This document shows, piece after piece, positions 8,809 to 17,982 of a stretch of 64,000 bases of DNA. The translations under genes and the position numbers were made by a program. The first letter of the stretch is position 1. Every line of letters begins with the position of its first letter. Source of the stretch: Paraburkholderia sp. BCC1884 (GTDB taxonomy: Bacteria; Pseudomonadota; Gammaproteobacteria; Burkholderiales; Burkholderiaceae); NCBI RefSeq assembly GCF_900996225.1, contig NZ_CAAJGL010000123.1:186001-250000 (forward strand), read 5' to 3'. The notes below the pieces were generated by a model, which did no database searches, had not been told where the DNA came from, and saw nothing but the letters and a program-made list of their open reading frames with translations.

Positions 8809-9765
8809 ATGAGAATGACCGAATCTCAGCGTGTCATGTCAGCCGTGCTTATTTCGCTCTGCTTCATGGGCGGGATGGCCGGAGCCGCATCGGCGGCCGG
8901 CGTGGCTCTGCTCCTTTTCCCCGAGTTAGCCGCGCTGTCCTACGACGTGTTCATGCGACCGCGCGGCACCTGGGCCCGTGCGCCCTGGATGCTCGCGTTC
9001 TCTCCGGCGGCAACCGCTGTGCTGGGTGTGCTCGTCACGCGCTATCTGCCGTATTCCGCTGCATCCGTTGCGATCTGCATCATGGGGGCGATAGTCATCC
9101 TCAAGTTGATGCGCTCGCCGATCGCGCCGGCCATCTCGGCCTGCGTTCTCGCGCTTTCGCTTGGCGAAAAAAGCTGGCTGTACCCGCTGGCGATTCTGCT
9201 AGGCACGGGTGCGCTTGCCGTCCTGTCCTCGGCATACCGGAGATTTTTCGACAAAGGCGCACACGCTGCGCCGAGCAGCGCCGATCGGGTCAACGACGAA
9301 ATCGAATCGCTGCCGGGGCAGTTCCGCTGGGTGCCTTATTACGTCGCGTTTCTCAGCGCCGCTTACCTGCTCTCAATGGCGACCGGAATGAGAATGGTAT
9401 TTTTCCCGCCACTTGTCGTGATCGCCTTCGAAATGTTCGCACATGCCGACGTCTGTCCCTGGGCCCAGCGGCCGGTACTGTTGCCCGCGGTATGCACGCT
9501 CGCGGCGGCAGCGGGCGTCGCCGCGCTAACGGTATTTGGTCCGGGCGTCATCTCCACTTTGCTGGCCATGCTGTTCGGCGTCGTCATGCTGCGCGCGACT
9601 CGCCTGTATGCAATCCCCGCACTTGCCATAGGACTCCTGCCACAAGTCATGACTCGCGCTGACTGGCATTTCCCGCTAGCGGTTGCTATAGGCAGCACGC
9701 TCCTGACGGCGAGTTTCCTGCTCTTCAAGAAAGCGTCGGGAGTTGGACGCCAGGTCGCGCTTTGA
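8809..9765 (+). CDS. HPP-like integral membrane protein with internal duplication
   Basis: 318 aa with about eight hydrophobic segments. It looks duplicated: FPELAALSYDVFMRP and W..APW near residue 40 match FPPLVVIAFEMFAHADVCPW near residue 205, and SPIAPAISACVLAL matches LYAIPALAIGLLP further on. The first half resembles the HPP membrane family (conserved Pro/Trp patches, RSPIAPAISA). The family assignment is by eye only. An AGG lies 8 nt before the ATG. It is divergent from the LysR gene. Transport or channel activity is inference. Confidence 0.55.
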   Translation: MRMTESQRVMSAVLISLCFMGGMAGAASAAGVALLLFPELAALSYDVFMRPRGTWARAPWMLAFSPAATAVLGVLVTRYLPYSAASVAICIMGAIVILKLMRSPIAPAISACVLALSLGEKSWLYPLAILLGTGALAVLSSAYRRFFDKGAHAAPSSADRVNDEIESLPGQFRWVPYYVAFLSAAYLLSMATGMRMVFFPPLVVIAFEMFAHADVCPWAQRPVLLPAVCTLAAAAGVAALTVFGPGVISTLLAMLFGVVMLRATRLYAIPALAIGLLPQVMTRADWHFPLAVAIGSTLLTASFLLFKKASGVGRQVAL

Positions 9766-10170
9766 GGATTTGCCGCAGCAAGGTGGCGTGCTCATGCTGA
9801 CGGGACCTGAATGCGCAACGTGATCGATGAACCAGAAGCCGGCGCACGGCCGGTCGGCGATGCACGTCTCGCCATGTGCGCCGGCAAGGGCCTACCTCCA
9901 CCTTGGTATGGGTGACCCCGTCGAAGGATCATGCGGCGCCACACGTTTGCAGAATGGCGTAGACACGTCGCCGCCTCTACGCTTCTTACAGCACGGTCGA
10001 ATACGAACGCGGACAAAACCGGATCGCAGAAGCGATATCCGTGCACCGTGTTCGTTATCGACCGGCTCGACGTTCGTGCATCGCCTGGCCGACAAACTTC
10101 CGGACGGCAGGCGCTGTACTCGCCGCTCTTTGCTGCACTCACTCGCCACCATGCGTTCAAAGGAGTTGCC
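9766..10170. other. Intergenic region, no gene seen
   Basis: About 400 bases between the HPP-like gene and the DUF4148 gene. Long frames on both strands look like chance products of high GC: they are Arg/Pro/Ser-rich, without SD or family features. The promoter of the DUF4148 gene should be here. Confidence 0.4.
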
Positions 10171-10512
10171 ATGAAGTCCTTCGCTTCCCTCGTCGTCGCG
10201 ACGAGCTTTCTCATCGTCCCGTTGTGCGGATTCGCCCAGCAAACCAGCGCTCCGCTCACCCGCGCCGAAGTTCGCGCAGACCTGGTTCGGATCGAACAGG
10301 CCGGGTACTTGCCGGCAAGCGGCGAAAACCAGGCGTATCCCAACGATATCGAGGCTGCTGAAGCCAAGGTGAGCGCCGAAGGCACGGCGCTCGCGACAGG
10401 CAGCGTAGGCGGTTCGACCAACCGCAGCGAATCCGGGCGGCGTCCAAACCATGCGATGAACGACAACTGCGTGGGCCCGACCAGCTACTGCATGCCGTAT
10501 TTCGGAAGCTGA
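10171..10512 (+). CDS. DUF4148 secreted protein
   Basis: 113 aa with a signal peptide (MKSFASLVVATSFLIVPLCG, cleavage near FAQQ). It carries the DUF4148 core: PLTRAEVRADLVRIEQAGY, then YPNDIEAAEAKV. An extra tail holds two cysteines (NDNCVGPTSYC). The start is fixed by AAAGGAGTT 5-10 nt before the ATG. Two more DUF4148 genes are at 56661 and 57010. These small periplasmic proteins are common in Burkholderia; their role is unknown. A strong terminator follows. Confidence 0.85.
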   Translation: MKSFASLVVATSFLIVPLCGFAQQTSAPLTRAEVRADLVRIEQAGYLPASGENQAYPNDIEAAEAKVSAEGTALATGSVGGSTNRSESGRRPNHAMNDNCVGPTSYCMPYFGS

Positions 10513-10532
10513 GAAACGGTAAGCAAATCTAC

Positions 10533-10594
10533 CGGTTCGCCTGAACGGCCCAATGGCCGGCCGGAACACGGCGAACCGCCTCTCCTTTTTTTTT
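10533..10594 (+). terminator. Rho-independent terminator after the DUF4148 gene
   Basis: Outer 9-bp stem CGGTTCGCC (10533-10541) with GGCGAACCG (10570-10578), an inner GGCC-CAAT-GGCC hairpin, then nine T residues at 10586-10594. This is the clearest intrinsic terminator in the window. Confidence 0.85.
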
Positions 10595-10730
10595 CGACGA
10601 CCTACGTATGATCAACTATAAGATCGGCGCTTCCCCTCCCGCAAACACGAACGTCTCAAAGACTTGTTCATTCGGCTCAATTGATTCCACGGTTCGCACA
10701 CCTTGAATACTGGCCGCGCTGCTGGTCGCA

Positions 10731-11375
10731 TCAAGGCACGCGCGCAATCAATTGATGATGCGCCGTCTCACCGATCGCACCACGCTCGCTGCCGTGCGTC
10801 TCATTGTCAGAGTGGTACACGACGAGCACTGCGTTGGCATGGGTCATCTGAGCGGGCGCAACCATGCTGACGCTCGCAGAGCCAGTCGAATCCGCGACGA
10901 AGGAGTTGCCGTTTCCGGTGCCGTCAACCGGCGTGAACCCAATGGGTTGCTGGTCGAAGTGATTTTCGAAGAGGCTGAATTCGCCACCGGGCTTCAGACC
11001 GTGCAAATGCACCGTTACGTCTTCCCGGCCATCCGCACGCGCCGTCAAGGTCACGGTGCCACCGGCGGTGAACCACTGCACAGCCGTCATCCCCAAGGGG
11101 GCACCTCTGGCCGTATAGAGATCAGTTGCGGCGGGGTCATCGATGCGTGCGTTGCGGACACCCGCGACATGTTCGATACCCTGCCAATGGCGCTCCGCCT
11201 GCGCGCTTTTGTCGTGCACGAAGACCTGTGGGTCGAGAATCGTTTGTGACGCCACTTCCCGGGAAAAATACGCGGCATGTGTTTCGAAGGGCAGTGTGAC
11301 CGCCGGGATGGCTTGCGCGTGCGCGAAGCCTGATAACAAGGAAACGGCACCGATGAGTATGTAGGTCAGTCGCAT
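10731..11375 (-). CDS. Secreted protein of unknown function
   Basis: About 214 aa from the ATG at 11375. The signal peptide is clear (MRLTYILIGAVSLLSGFAHA, then QAIPAV). The mature part is rich in beta-strand patterns and His/Asp/Asn; a central segment (TVTLTARADGREDVTVHLHG) and the C-terminal HANAVLVVYHSDNETHG look like an extracellular beta-sandwich. I do not recognise a family. The frame extends to an ATG at 11423, but the signal peptide supports the later start. It lies 110 bases downstream of the TlpA-type gene on the same strand and may belong to that operon. Confidence 0.7.
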   Translation of the reverse strand: MRLTYILIGAVSLLSGFAHAQAIPAVTLPFETHAAYFSREVASQTILDPQVFVHDKSAQAERHWQGIEHVAGVRNARIDDPAATDLYTARGAPLGMTAVQWFTAGGTVTLTARADGREDVTVHLHGLKPGGEFSLFENHFDQQPIGFTPVDGTGNGNSFVADSTGSASVSMVAPAQMTHANAVLVVYHSDNETHGSERGAIGETAHHQLIARVP

Positions 11376-11485
11376 GTTCAATGAGTAATCCGGGAAAATT
11401 TTGTTATGCAGACGTAGCCGCATTGCCTAAAAGGCGAAGGGTGGCCTGAGACCAGCTATGAAGAAAAAACCCGTCGGAAACTGAA

Positions 11486-12301
11486 TCAATGCTGCGCGAC
11501 GGCCGCCGATTCGGCGTAGAGCCTCTGAAGCGCCTGCTCGAAGGTTGCTCGCGAGAACGGCCCCAGATGCACCGCCAGCAGCTTGCCGCTTCGGTCATAA
11601 AACAGCGTGGTCGGGAACGCTCGCGCCCCGACCGCACGCGCAACCGACAGGGTTGGATCACGCGCGAGGTGGTGCAGCACAAGCCCGTGCTCCGTTACGA
11701 AGTCGTTCACCGTGGCTTCCGATTCGCCCTGGTTGATAAAGGCAATGTCCACCTGCGCGAAGTCTCTTTGCGCTTCGGCTAGAACCGGCATTTCGGCTCG
11801 ACAGGGTCCACACCAGCTCGCCCACAGATTCATGACTAGCGGTTTGCCGTCTCTATATGCAAGGGGCTGCGGGTTGCCATTCATATCGAGCACCTTTACC
11901 GCGGGCAGAAAGGCTGCGTCCTTTCCGGTGTCGGCGAAAGCTGTCGCCACGCCCCAACTCGTGCAACCGGCGAAGACCGCGATCACCGCAGCGCGGCGCA
12001 CGTGTCGCCGCTTCGCGAGCATCCCTAGTAGAACCAACCCACCGGCTACGACGCCAGGTACCAGGTCGAAGCCTAGATCGCGGAAATCGAGCATTGTCAG
12101 CAGATCGCCCCGATAGGCCGGCAGATATTGCCCGACGAACGCGAGTCGGGACACCACCAGCCCGGCCACCACGCTATACAGAATGGTCGTTTCCGCCGCG
12201 GCCGCGCCATTGCTGGCTTTGCGCGCCACGAAAAGAGCAATGCCGATGCTCAGCAAAAGGATGAGCGGCGCGACAGGGAACGAGTAAGGGCCGATGCTCA
12301 T
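11486..12301 (-). CDS. TlpA-type thiol:disulfide oxidoreductase with membrane N terminus
   Basis: 271 aa. The first 125 residues hold about four hydrophobic segments resembling the diacylglyceryl-transferase-like membrane module (MSIGPYSFPVAPLILLLSIG, LVVSRLAFVGQYL). The rest is a thioredoxin fold with the redox motif WASWCGPCR and a cis-proline in ARAFPTTLFYD. It probably reduces periplasmic disulfides, with electrons delivered through the membrane part or by partner proteins. Its ATG overlaps the stop of the upstream reductase (ATGA at 12298-12301), so the two are translationally coupled. Confidence 0.85.
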   Translation of the reverse strand: MSIGPYSFPVAPLILLLSIGIALFVARKASNGAAAAETTILYSVVAGLVVSRLAFVGQYLPAYRGDLLTMLDFRDLGFDLVPGVVAGGLVLLGMLAKRRHVRRAAVIAVFAGCTSWGVATAFADTGKDAAFLPAVKVLDMNGNPQPLAYRDGKPLVMNLWASWCGPCRAEMPVLAEAQRDFAQVDIAFINQGESEATVNDFVTEHGLVLHHLARDPTLSVARAVGARAFPTTLFYDRSGKLLAVHLGPFSRATFEQALQRLYAESAAVAQH

Positions 12302-13692
12302 TGATTGGTGGCGCGTGCCGGAACCTTGCCCAGGAGGATATTCAGGCCTTCTGAAATCAACGGATGGGCGATGATCGCGTCGCGTACAGCCGTATAAGGG
12401 AGCTTGCCGATCATGGCCATCTGCACGGCCGTCACGACGTCGCCGGCATTCGTGCCCAGCATCGTGAACCCAAGGATCTGGTCCGAATGCTGATCGACCA
12501 GCACCTTCATGAAGCCTTTCGTCGCCCCATTCGTGCGGGCGCGCGGCACCGCTGCCATCGGAATCTTTGCTACCCGCACTTCGATACCGCGTGCCCTGGC
12601 TTCGGTTTCATTCAGTCCGATTCGGCCGAGTTCTGGTTCGATGAACAGCGCGTAAGGAATGATGCGGTCCTTCGTCGTCATGTTGCCGCCAGCAAGTTGG
12701 GACTTCAGGACGCGATAGTCGTCAAAGGACGCGTGGGTAAACATCGGCGTGCCCGCCACTTCGCCGATTGCCCAGGTGTTGGCGGCTGTCGTCGCGAGCC
12801 GCTCGTCGACCTTGATGAAGCCTCGTTCGTCGGTTTCGACGCCGGCAGCGTCGAGCGCCAGGCTCTTCGTCACAGGCGTGCGTCCTGCGGCGACGAGCAC
12901 GTGCGTGCCGGACACCACCGCGCCACTTTCCAGTTCGATCGTGACGGCATGACCCGACTTGCCCGTCACCTTCACCGGCTTGGCGCCGACCAGAATCTCG
13001 ACGCCCTCGTCGGCGAGCGCAGCTTGAATTTCCGACGTGACGTCTTCATCCTCGCGCATCGCGACACGGGGACCTTCCTGAATGAGCGTGACGCTGCTGC
13101 CCAAACGCCGGAAAGCCTGGGCCATTTCGAGCCCGATATAACCGCCGCCGATCACGACGAGACGGTCCGGAAGCGACTCCAGTTGCAGCGCTTCGACGTG
13201 CGTGAGCGGTTGCGCGTCTTTCAGACCCGGCACGTCGGGAATCGCGGCCGTCGTTCCCGTGTTGATGAAAACGTGCTGGCCCTCGATGATCCGGGCGGCA
13301 CCTTCGTTCATCTCCACCTGGATTCTGCGTGGGCCGACAAACCGGCCGGTTCCCAATACCAACTCGAGGCCTGAACCGAGAAACGCTTTCATATTGATGT
13401 CCACCATGCCGGCGACCACCGAGCGCACGTTGTCGATCACCTTTTTCATATCGGTTTTCGGGCGCTCGGTCACTTCGCTGTCGCGCAGATGGGCGTCGTG
13501 CAAATGGGCGATCCGCGCATTCTGGATCAACGCCTTCGTCGGGATACAGGCGATATTGATACACGATCCGCCGATCATTCCACGCTCGATCAGCGCGACG
13601 CGCTTTCCGGCTTGAGCCAATTCCATTGCGAGCGTTTTGCCGCCCTTTCCGCCGCCGAGGAAAACATATTCGTAGTGTTCGACATTCGACAT
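12298..13692 (-). CDS. FAD-dependent pyridine nucleotide-disulfide reductase (mercuric/lipoamide type)
   Basis: 464 aa. FAD-binding GGGKGGKTLA near the start, the redox-active pair in GGSCINIACIPTK, the NAD(P) motif VVIGGGYIGLEMAQ near residue 175, the second FAD site (TWAIGEVAGTP) and a C-terminal dimerisation domain ending with HPLISEGLN. There are no extra MerA cysteines, so it is a MerA/Lpd-like reductase of undetermined substrate. The start at 13692 is preferred over an upstream TTG because CTGGAG lies 8 nt before this ATG. The product may supply electrons to the coupled TlpA-type protein. Confidence 0.88.
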   Translation of the reverse strand: MSNVEHYEYVFLGGGKGGKTLAMELAQAGKRVALIERGMIGGSCINIACIPTKALIQNARIAHLHDAHLRDSEVTERPKTDMKKVIDNVRSVVAGMVDINMKAFLGSGLELVLGTGRFVGPRRIQVEMNEGAARIIEGQHVFINTGTTAAIPDVPGLKDAQPLTHVEALQLESLPDRLVVIGGGYIGLEMAQAFRRLGSSVTLIQEGPRVAMREDEDVTSEIQAALADEGVEILVGAKPVKVTGKSGHAVTIELESGAVVSGTHVLVAAGRTPVTKSLALDAAGVETDERGFIKVDERLATTAANTWAIGEVAGTPMFTHASFDDYRVLKSQLAGGNMTTKDRIIPYALFIEPELGRIGLNETEARARGIEVRVAKIPMAAVPRARTNGATKGFMKVLVDQHSDQILGFTMLGTNAGDVVTAVQMAMIGKLPYTAVRDAIIAHPLISEGLNILLGKVPARATNQ

Positions 13693-13871
13693 TGCCAACT
13701 CCAGTTTGGGTTATCGCTCGGTGCGTTTCGAAGGGAACCGCATCGGCTCACATCTCAGTGAGTGGATTCTATGAGCCCAACCGGCGGTTGCCGACGCTCG
13801 CGACGCTCGAAAACTAGCTCGATCGTCTCAACTTCCAAGGTGAATTCGGATTCTGGTGGTCACCGCTGCGC

Positions 13872-13920
13872 GGCCTGGCGACAGGAGTTAATGGCGCCGC
13901 TCGTTTGAAGTCGCCAGGCC
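13872..13920. repeat. 11-bp inverted repeat with 27-nt spacer
   Basis: GGCCTGGCGAC at 13872-13882 is perfectly complementary to GTCGCCAGGCC at 13910-13920. It lies between the 3' end of the GntR gene and the promoter side of the reductase gene. No T run follows on either strand, so it may be an operator or a weak terminator. Confidence 0.5.
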
Positions 13921-13953
13921 AGATGCATGGCGCAAGCCGACGGCTGCGCCACG

Positions 13954-14661
13954 TCACCGTCGGCGCGTCGTCAAAGGCGCGTGATCCCATGCCTGCTCGA
14001 TAGCCTGTAGCGCGCCAAGCACGATAGACCTGTTCAGGGCAGCGGCAAGTACGCCGTCACGCTCGGCGTAGGCTTCACACAATCGCTGATGATCGGCGCA
14101 TGAGCGCTGCAAACGTCCAGGCAAAGACGTGCTCAGACGACGCAAGCGGTTCGTTCGCATCCGCATCGAATCCAGCACCTCCTTGAAGATGCCATTGCCG
14201 CACACACGCAACTCCTCGTCGCGGAAGGCAACATTCCCCCAGAAATAACCGTCGACGTCACCTTGCTCGGCCGCTTGCGCGAGACGACGATGCGCATCCG
14301 ATAGTGAGGCGAGGTCCGCATCGCTCGCGTGCTCCACAATCGCTGCGGACACCTCGGCGTAAAGAATTGCGCGCAACTGGTAAATCTCGCGCACGTCCTG
14401 CAATCTCACTGCCGACACGCGCGGACGCCTGCGCGGCGACCAATCGACCAGCCCTTCGCGACTCAACACGAACAAGGCTTCACGCACCGGCGTGCGGCTC
14501 ACGTTAAAGCGCTTGGCAAGATCGACGGAGGTCAGGTCATCGCCCGGCAGCAAACGTCCCTCGATAATGCCGCGCGCCACCCACTCGACGATATCGCCGA
14601 CCGCCGACGGCTCGCCGTGGCCCTCACCTTCGAACTTGCTTCTGTCAACACTTCCGCTCAT
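13954..14661 (-). CDS. GntR-family (FadR/FCD) transcriptional regulator
   Basis: 235 aa. The winged helix-turn-helix is at residues about 15-85 (IIEGRLLPGDDLTSVDLAKR, SRTPVREALFVLSREGLV), followed by an all-helical FCD ligand-binding domain. The start at 14661 is chosen because AAAAGGAA sits just upstream; the longer frame begins with a TTG lacking an SD. It is divergent from the two MmgE/PrpD genes and is the obvious candidate for their regulator, probably responding to the acid substrate. This is inferred from layout only. Confidence 0.88.
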   Translation of the reverse strand: MSGSVDRSKFEGEGHGEPSAVGDIVEWVARGIIEGRLLPGDDLTSVDLAKRFNVSRTPVREALFVLSREGLVDWSPRRRPRVSAVRLQDVREIYQLRAILYAEVSAAIVEHASDADLASLSDAHRRLAQAAEQGDVDGYFWGNVAFRDEELRVCGNGIFKEVLDSMRMRTNRLRRLSTSLPGRLQRSCADHQRLCEAYAERDGVLAAALNRSIVLGALQAIEQAWDHAPLTTRRR

Positions 14662-14893
14662 CGCGATTCCTTTTGGCGGCAAACTCCGCCAGGCCGACGC
14701 ACGCTCGTTCTACGCGAACGACACAGCGTCGGTTTGACGACGCAGCCCCGCTACGCTATCAAACACTGTACGGCAAAGTGTGTACATCTGGCATTTCACT
14801 GTTACCAATTCGCCAGATTTCCTGGTTAAACTACGGAAGATGTCGACACTCCAAGCCATTCGCCGACATCGCACACAAAGTCAGGGACACGCT

Positions 14894-16411
14894 ATGGAGA
14901 AAGTTGGAGACATCAATCGGAGAGATCGTCTGGTGTTGCGCCGGCGGTTGCTGCGATCGGCCGGTGCGCTTGCCGCGTTATCGATCGGCCCGTTGCGCTT
15001 CGCCGGCGCGCATGACGCGGCCTCGAACGTCACCGCCAGCGAGAGTGGGACGGCAACCAACACGGACATCACAGGACGGCTGGCGCGCTACATGGTATCG
15101 GCCCGCAGCGCGCCATTGCCCGACACCGTGATGATTGCCTGCAAGCGCCGCATACTCGACACGTTCGGCGCGATGGTGTCGGGCTCGCGGATGCGCCCGG
15201 GCATCATGGCAACGCAATATGTGCGCGGACTCGGTGGCACGCCGCAGGCGTCCGTGATCGGTTCGAACGTACGCACCACCACGGTCAACGCCGCACTCGC
15301 AAACGCGATGTGCGCGCACTCGGACGAAACCGACGACTTCGAGCCGGTAACGAAGGCGCATCCGGGCAGTTCAGTCGTGCCGTCCGCGCTGGCAGTCGGC
15401 GAACATGAAGGACAAAGCGGCGAATCGGTACTGCGCGCGGTAGCGCTCGGTTACGACCTTGCCTGTCGTCTGCTTATGGCGCTTGGACCGGACCTCGTAC
15501 GCGGCTCGAGTCGCAGTGCCGAAGGCACTGCATCGACGTTCGGCTCGCTCGGCGCGGCGGCATCGCTGGCGCAATTCAACGAGCTGCAGATGCGGTACGC
15601 CATCTCCTACTCGGCACAGCAGGTGTCGGGTTTGTGGAGCTGGGTCAAGGACAAGGACCACATCGAAAAGGCCTTCGACTTCGCCGGCATGGGCGCGCGC
15701 AACGGCGTCGAAGCCGTGGGCATGGTGCAGTCGGGCATGACCGGCGTGTTCGATGTACTCGACGGCACACATAACCTGTTCATCGCGCTATCGACTAATC
15801 CGCAACCCGAAGCGATGCTCGACGGCCTGGGTCGCCGCTTTTACGTGACCGAGACGGCCATAAAGACCTACTCTGTGGGCTATCCAATCCAGTCGCCGCT
15901 CGATGCTTTGCTGACCCTGCGCAAACAATACGGCCTGACACCGGACAATGTGCGAAGCATCGTCGTCAAAATTCCTCCCGATGCGGAAGGTATCGTCGGC
16001 GACAGCGCGATGCCCGACGTCAACTGTCAGCATCTGGTCGCGCTGGCGTTGGTCAAGGGTGCCGTCTCGTTCCACGACAGTCATGACGTCGCGCTGATGC
16101 AGGACCCCGCCATCCTTGCCCAGCGAGCCAAAGTCACCGTGCAACCAGACCCGTCCTTGCTGGACCCAAACGCGCCGCGCGGCGCGAAAGTTCAGGTCAC
16201 GATGACGGATGGCCGTACGGTGGAGCACTACACGCGTTTCGCGCCAGGCACCAAAGAAAATCCGCTGTCCACCGAGGACGTCAACGCAAAGGCCCAAGAT
16301 CTGATGGCACCGGTTCTCGGCACGGCGAAAACGGCACGCTTGATCGAGGCGATCAACCGCCTTGAAACACTGAAAGATATTCGCGAACTCAGACCGTTGA
16401 TGACAACGTGA
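14894..16411 (+). CDS. MmgE/PrpD-family protein with export signal, copy 1
   Basis: 505 aa. After an arginine-rich N terminus (NRRDRLVLRRRLLRSAG) comes a hydrophobic stretch ending near FAGAHD, which looks like a twin-arginine signal. The rest is the MmgE/PrpD fold (2-methylcitrate dehydratase relatives): DTFGAMVSGSRMRPG, CAHSDETDDFEP, ALGYDLACRLL, KTYSVGYPIQSPLDALLTL and a C-terminal dimer domain. The ATG at 14894 has AGGGA upstream; ATGs at 14840 and 14780 extend the frame without a better SD. It lies 46 bases before a paralog. The substrate is unknown. Confidence 0.82.
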   Translation: MEKVGDINRRDRLVLRRRLLRSAGALAALSIGPLRFAGAHDAASNVTASESGTATNTDITGRLARYMVSARSAPLPDTVMIACKRRILDTFGAMVSGSRMRPGIMATQYVRGLGGTPQASVIGSNVRTTTVNAALANAMCAHSDETDDFEPVTKAHPGSSVVPSALAVGEHEGQSGESVLRAVALGYDLACRLLMALGPDLVRGSSRSAEGTASTFGSLGAAASLAQFNELQMRYAISYSAQQVSGLWSWVKDKDHIEKAFDFAGMGARNGVEAVGMVQSGMTGVFDVLDGTHNLFIALSTNPQPEAMLDGLGRRFYVTETAIKTYSVGYPIQSPLDALLTLRKQYGLTPDNVRSIVVKIPPDAEGIVGDSAMPDVNCQHLVALALVKGAVSFHDSHDVALMQDPAILAQRAKVTVQPDPSLLDPNAPRGAKVQVTMTDGRTVEHYTRFAPGTKENPLSTEDVNAKAQDLMAPVLGTAKTARLIEAINRLETLKDIRELRPLMTT

Positions 16412-16457
16412 TTGCCGCGTATCCAGCAGTCAACCTCGAACTGAAGGAGACAAGCCC

Positions 16458-17945
16458 ATGCCCGCTATCGATCGGCGTAACTTTCTAAAGACCGGCGCCG
16501 TAGGCGCTTTGGCGTCCGCCGCCGTCAGCACGACGGTGCTCGCCCAATCCACGGACGCCGCAAAAGGCGTCTCCGCGCCGGACTCCAGAAGCGGCACGAA
16601 TTCCCGTCCGCCGAGGGTCACGCGCATCCTTGCCGAGTTCATCGTCAAGACGGGCTACCAGGACCTGCCCGCCGAAGCCCGCACGGAAGGCGTGCGGACC
16701 TTGATGAACTGGGTGGGTGTTGCCGTGGGCGGTTCCCACGACGAGACGGTGAATCGCGCAGTCACCGCGCTGACGCCTTTCTCCGGCCCCCCTCAAGCGA
16801 ATCTGCTGGGGCGCACCGAGCGTTTCGACATCATGAACGCGGCCTTTCTCAACGGTGTCAGCAGTCATATTTTCGACTACGACGATACGCATCTGAAGAC
16901 AATCATCCATCCGGCCGGACCGGTCGTATCCGCAATTCTGGCGTACTCGCAATACCGTCACGTGTCGGGCAAGGACTTTCTGAATGCGCTGGTGCTGGGT
17001 GTCGAGACGGAGTTGCGGATCGGCAATGCGGTGTATCCGAATCACTATGACGTAGGCTGGCACATCACGGGCACATGCGGCGTCTTCGGTTCAGCGGCGG
17101 CCACCGGCAAGCTGATGGGGCTGAGCGTTCAGCAGATGGTATGGGCCCTCGGCCTCGCCGCGTCTCAGCCGGTCGGCTTGCGTGAATCGTTCGGCTCGAT
17201 GAACAAGAGCTTCAATCCGGGCCGCGCAGCGGCGAACGGCATTTTCGCTGCCCTGCTGGCCGCGCAGGACTACACCAGCTCCGATGGCATGATCGAAGCG
17301 AAACGCGGTTGGGCGAACACGATCAGCACCAAGCAGGACTATCGCGAGATCACGGAGGGACTCGGCACGCACTACGAATCGACGCTCAACACCTATAAGC
17401 CGTTTGCATGCGGCATCGTGATCCATCCCGCCATCGATGCGGCGATCCAGCTACGCAATCAATATCATCTGACGCCCGATCAGATCGAACGCATCGACCT
17501 GCGAGTGCATCCGCTTGTCATTGAGTTGACGGGTAAAAAGACGCCACAAATCGGTCTCGAAGGCAAGTTCAGCATCTATCATGCGGTGGCCATCGCGATG
17601 ATCGACGGCGCGGCGGGCGAGAAGCAGTTCAGCGACGCAAAAGTTCGCGACCCGGCAACGATCGCTTTGCGCGACAAGGTCAATACCGTCATCGATCCAG
17701 CGATCAAACCGGAACAGGTCGACATGACGATCACGCTGAAAGACGGTCGCAAGCTGCACAAATTCATCGACCACGCGATTGGCAGCACCCAGGTGCCAAT
17801 GACGAACCAGCAGCTGGAAAAGAAGTTCTCAGATTTGACCGACGGTATCCTGTCGCCGTCGCAAACGCGCAAGCTGATGGACACGTGCTGGCATGTCGAG
17901 CAACTGGACAGCGCCGCCGATATTGCACTGGCCGCGTTACCGTAA
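16458..17945 (+). CDS. MmgE/PrpD-family protein with Tat signal, copy 2
   Basis: 495 aa. It begins with a textbook twin-arginine signal (DRRNFLKTGAVGALASAA, cleavage near TVLAQ). MmgE/PrpD features follow: LMNWVGVAVGGSHDETV, SSHIFDYDDTHLKT, GWHITGTCGVFGSAAATGKL and KPFACGIVIHPAIDAA. The start has GAAGGAGA 7-14 nt upstream. Copies 1 and 2 are diverged paralogs, possibly subunits of one exported enzyme. Known MmgE/PrpD enzymes are cytoplasmic, so export is unusual. Confidence 0.88.
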   Translation: MPAIDRRNFLKTGAVGALASAAVSTTVLAQSTDAAKGVSAPDSRSGTNSRPPRVTRILAEFIVKTGYQDLPAEARTEGVRTLMNWVGVAVGGSHDETVNRAVTALTPFSGPPQANLLGRTERFDIMNAAFLNGVSSHIFDYDDTHLKTIIHPAGPVVSAILAYSQYRHVSGKDFLNALVLGVETELRIGNAVYPNHYDVGWHITGTCGVFGSAAATGKLMGLSVQQMVWALGLAASQPVGLRESFGSMNKSFNPGRAAANGIFAALLAAQDYTSSDGMIEAKRGWANTISTKQDYREITEGLGTHYESTLNTYKPFACGIVIHPAIDAAIQLRNQYHLTPDQIERIDLRVHPLVIELTGKKTPQIGLEGKFSIYHAVAIAMIDGAAGEKQFSDAKVRDPATIALRDKVNTVIDPAIKPEQVDMTITLKDGRKLHKFIDHAIGSTQVPMTNQQLEKKFSDLTDGILSPSQTRKLMDTCWHVEQLDSAADIALAALP

Positions 17946-17982
17946 CAGACAACAAACCGGGCAGAGTCCGTCGCTGCAAAGA

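Noticed and set aside
9792..10466. Minus-strand frame across the DUF4148 gene and its upstream region
   Set aside because: Low-complexity Arg/Ser/Ala composition, no SD, and it overlaps a supported secreted-protein gene.
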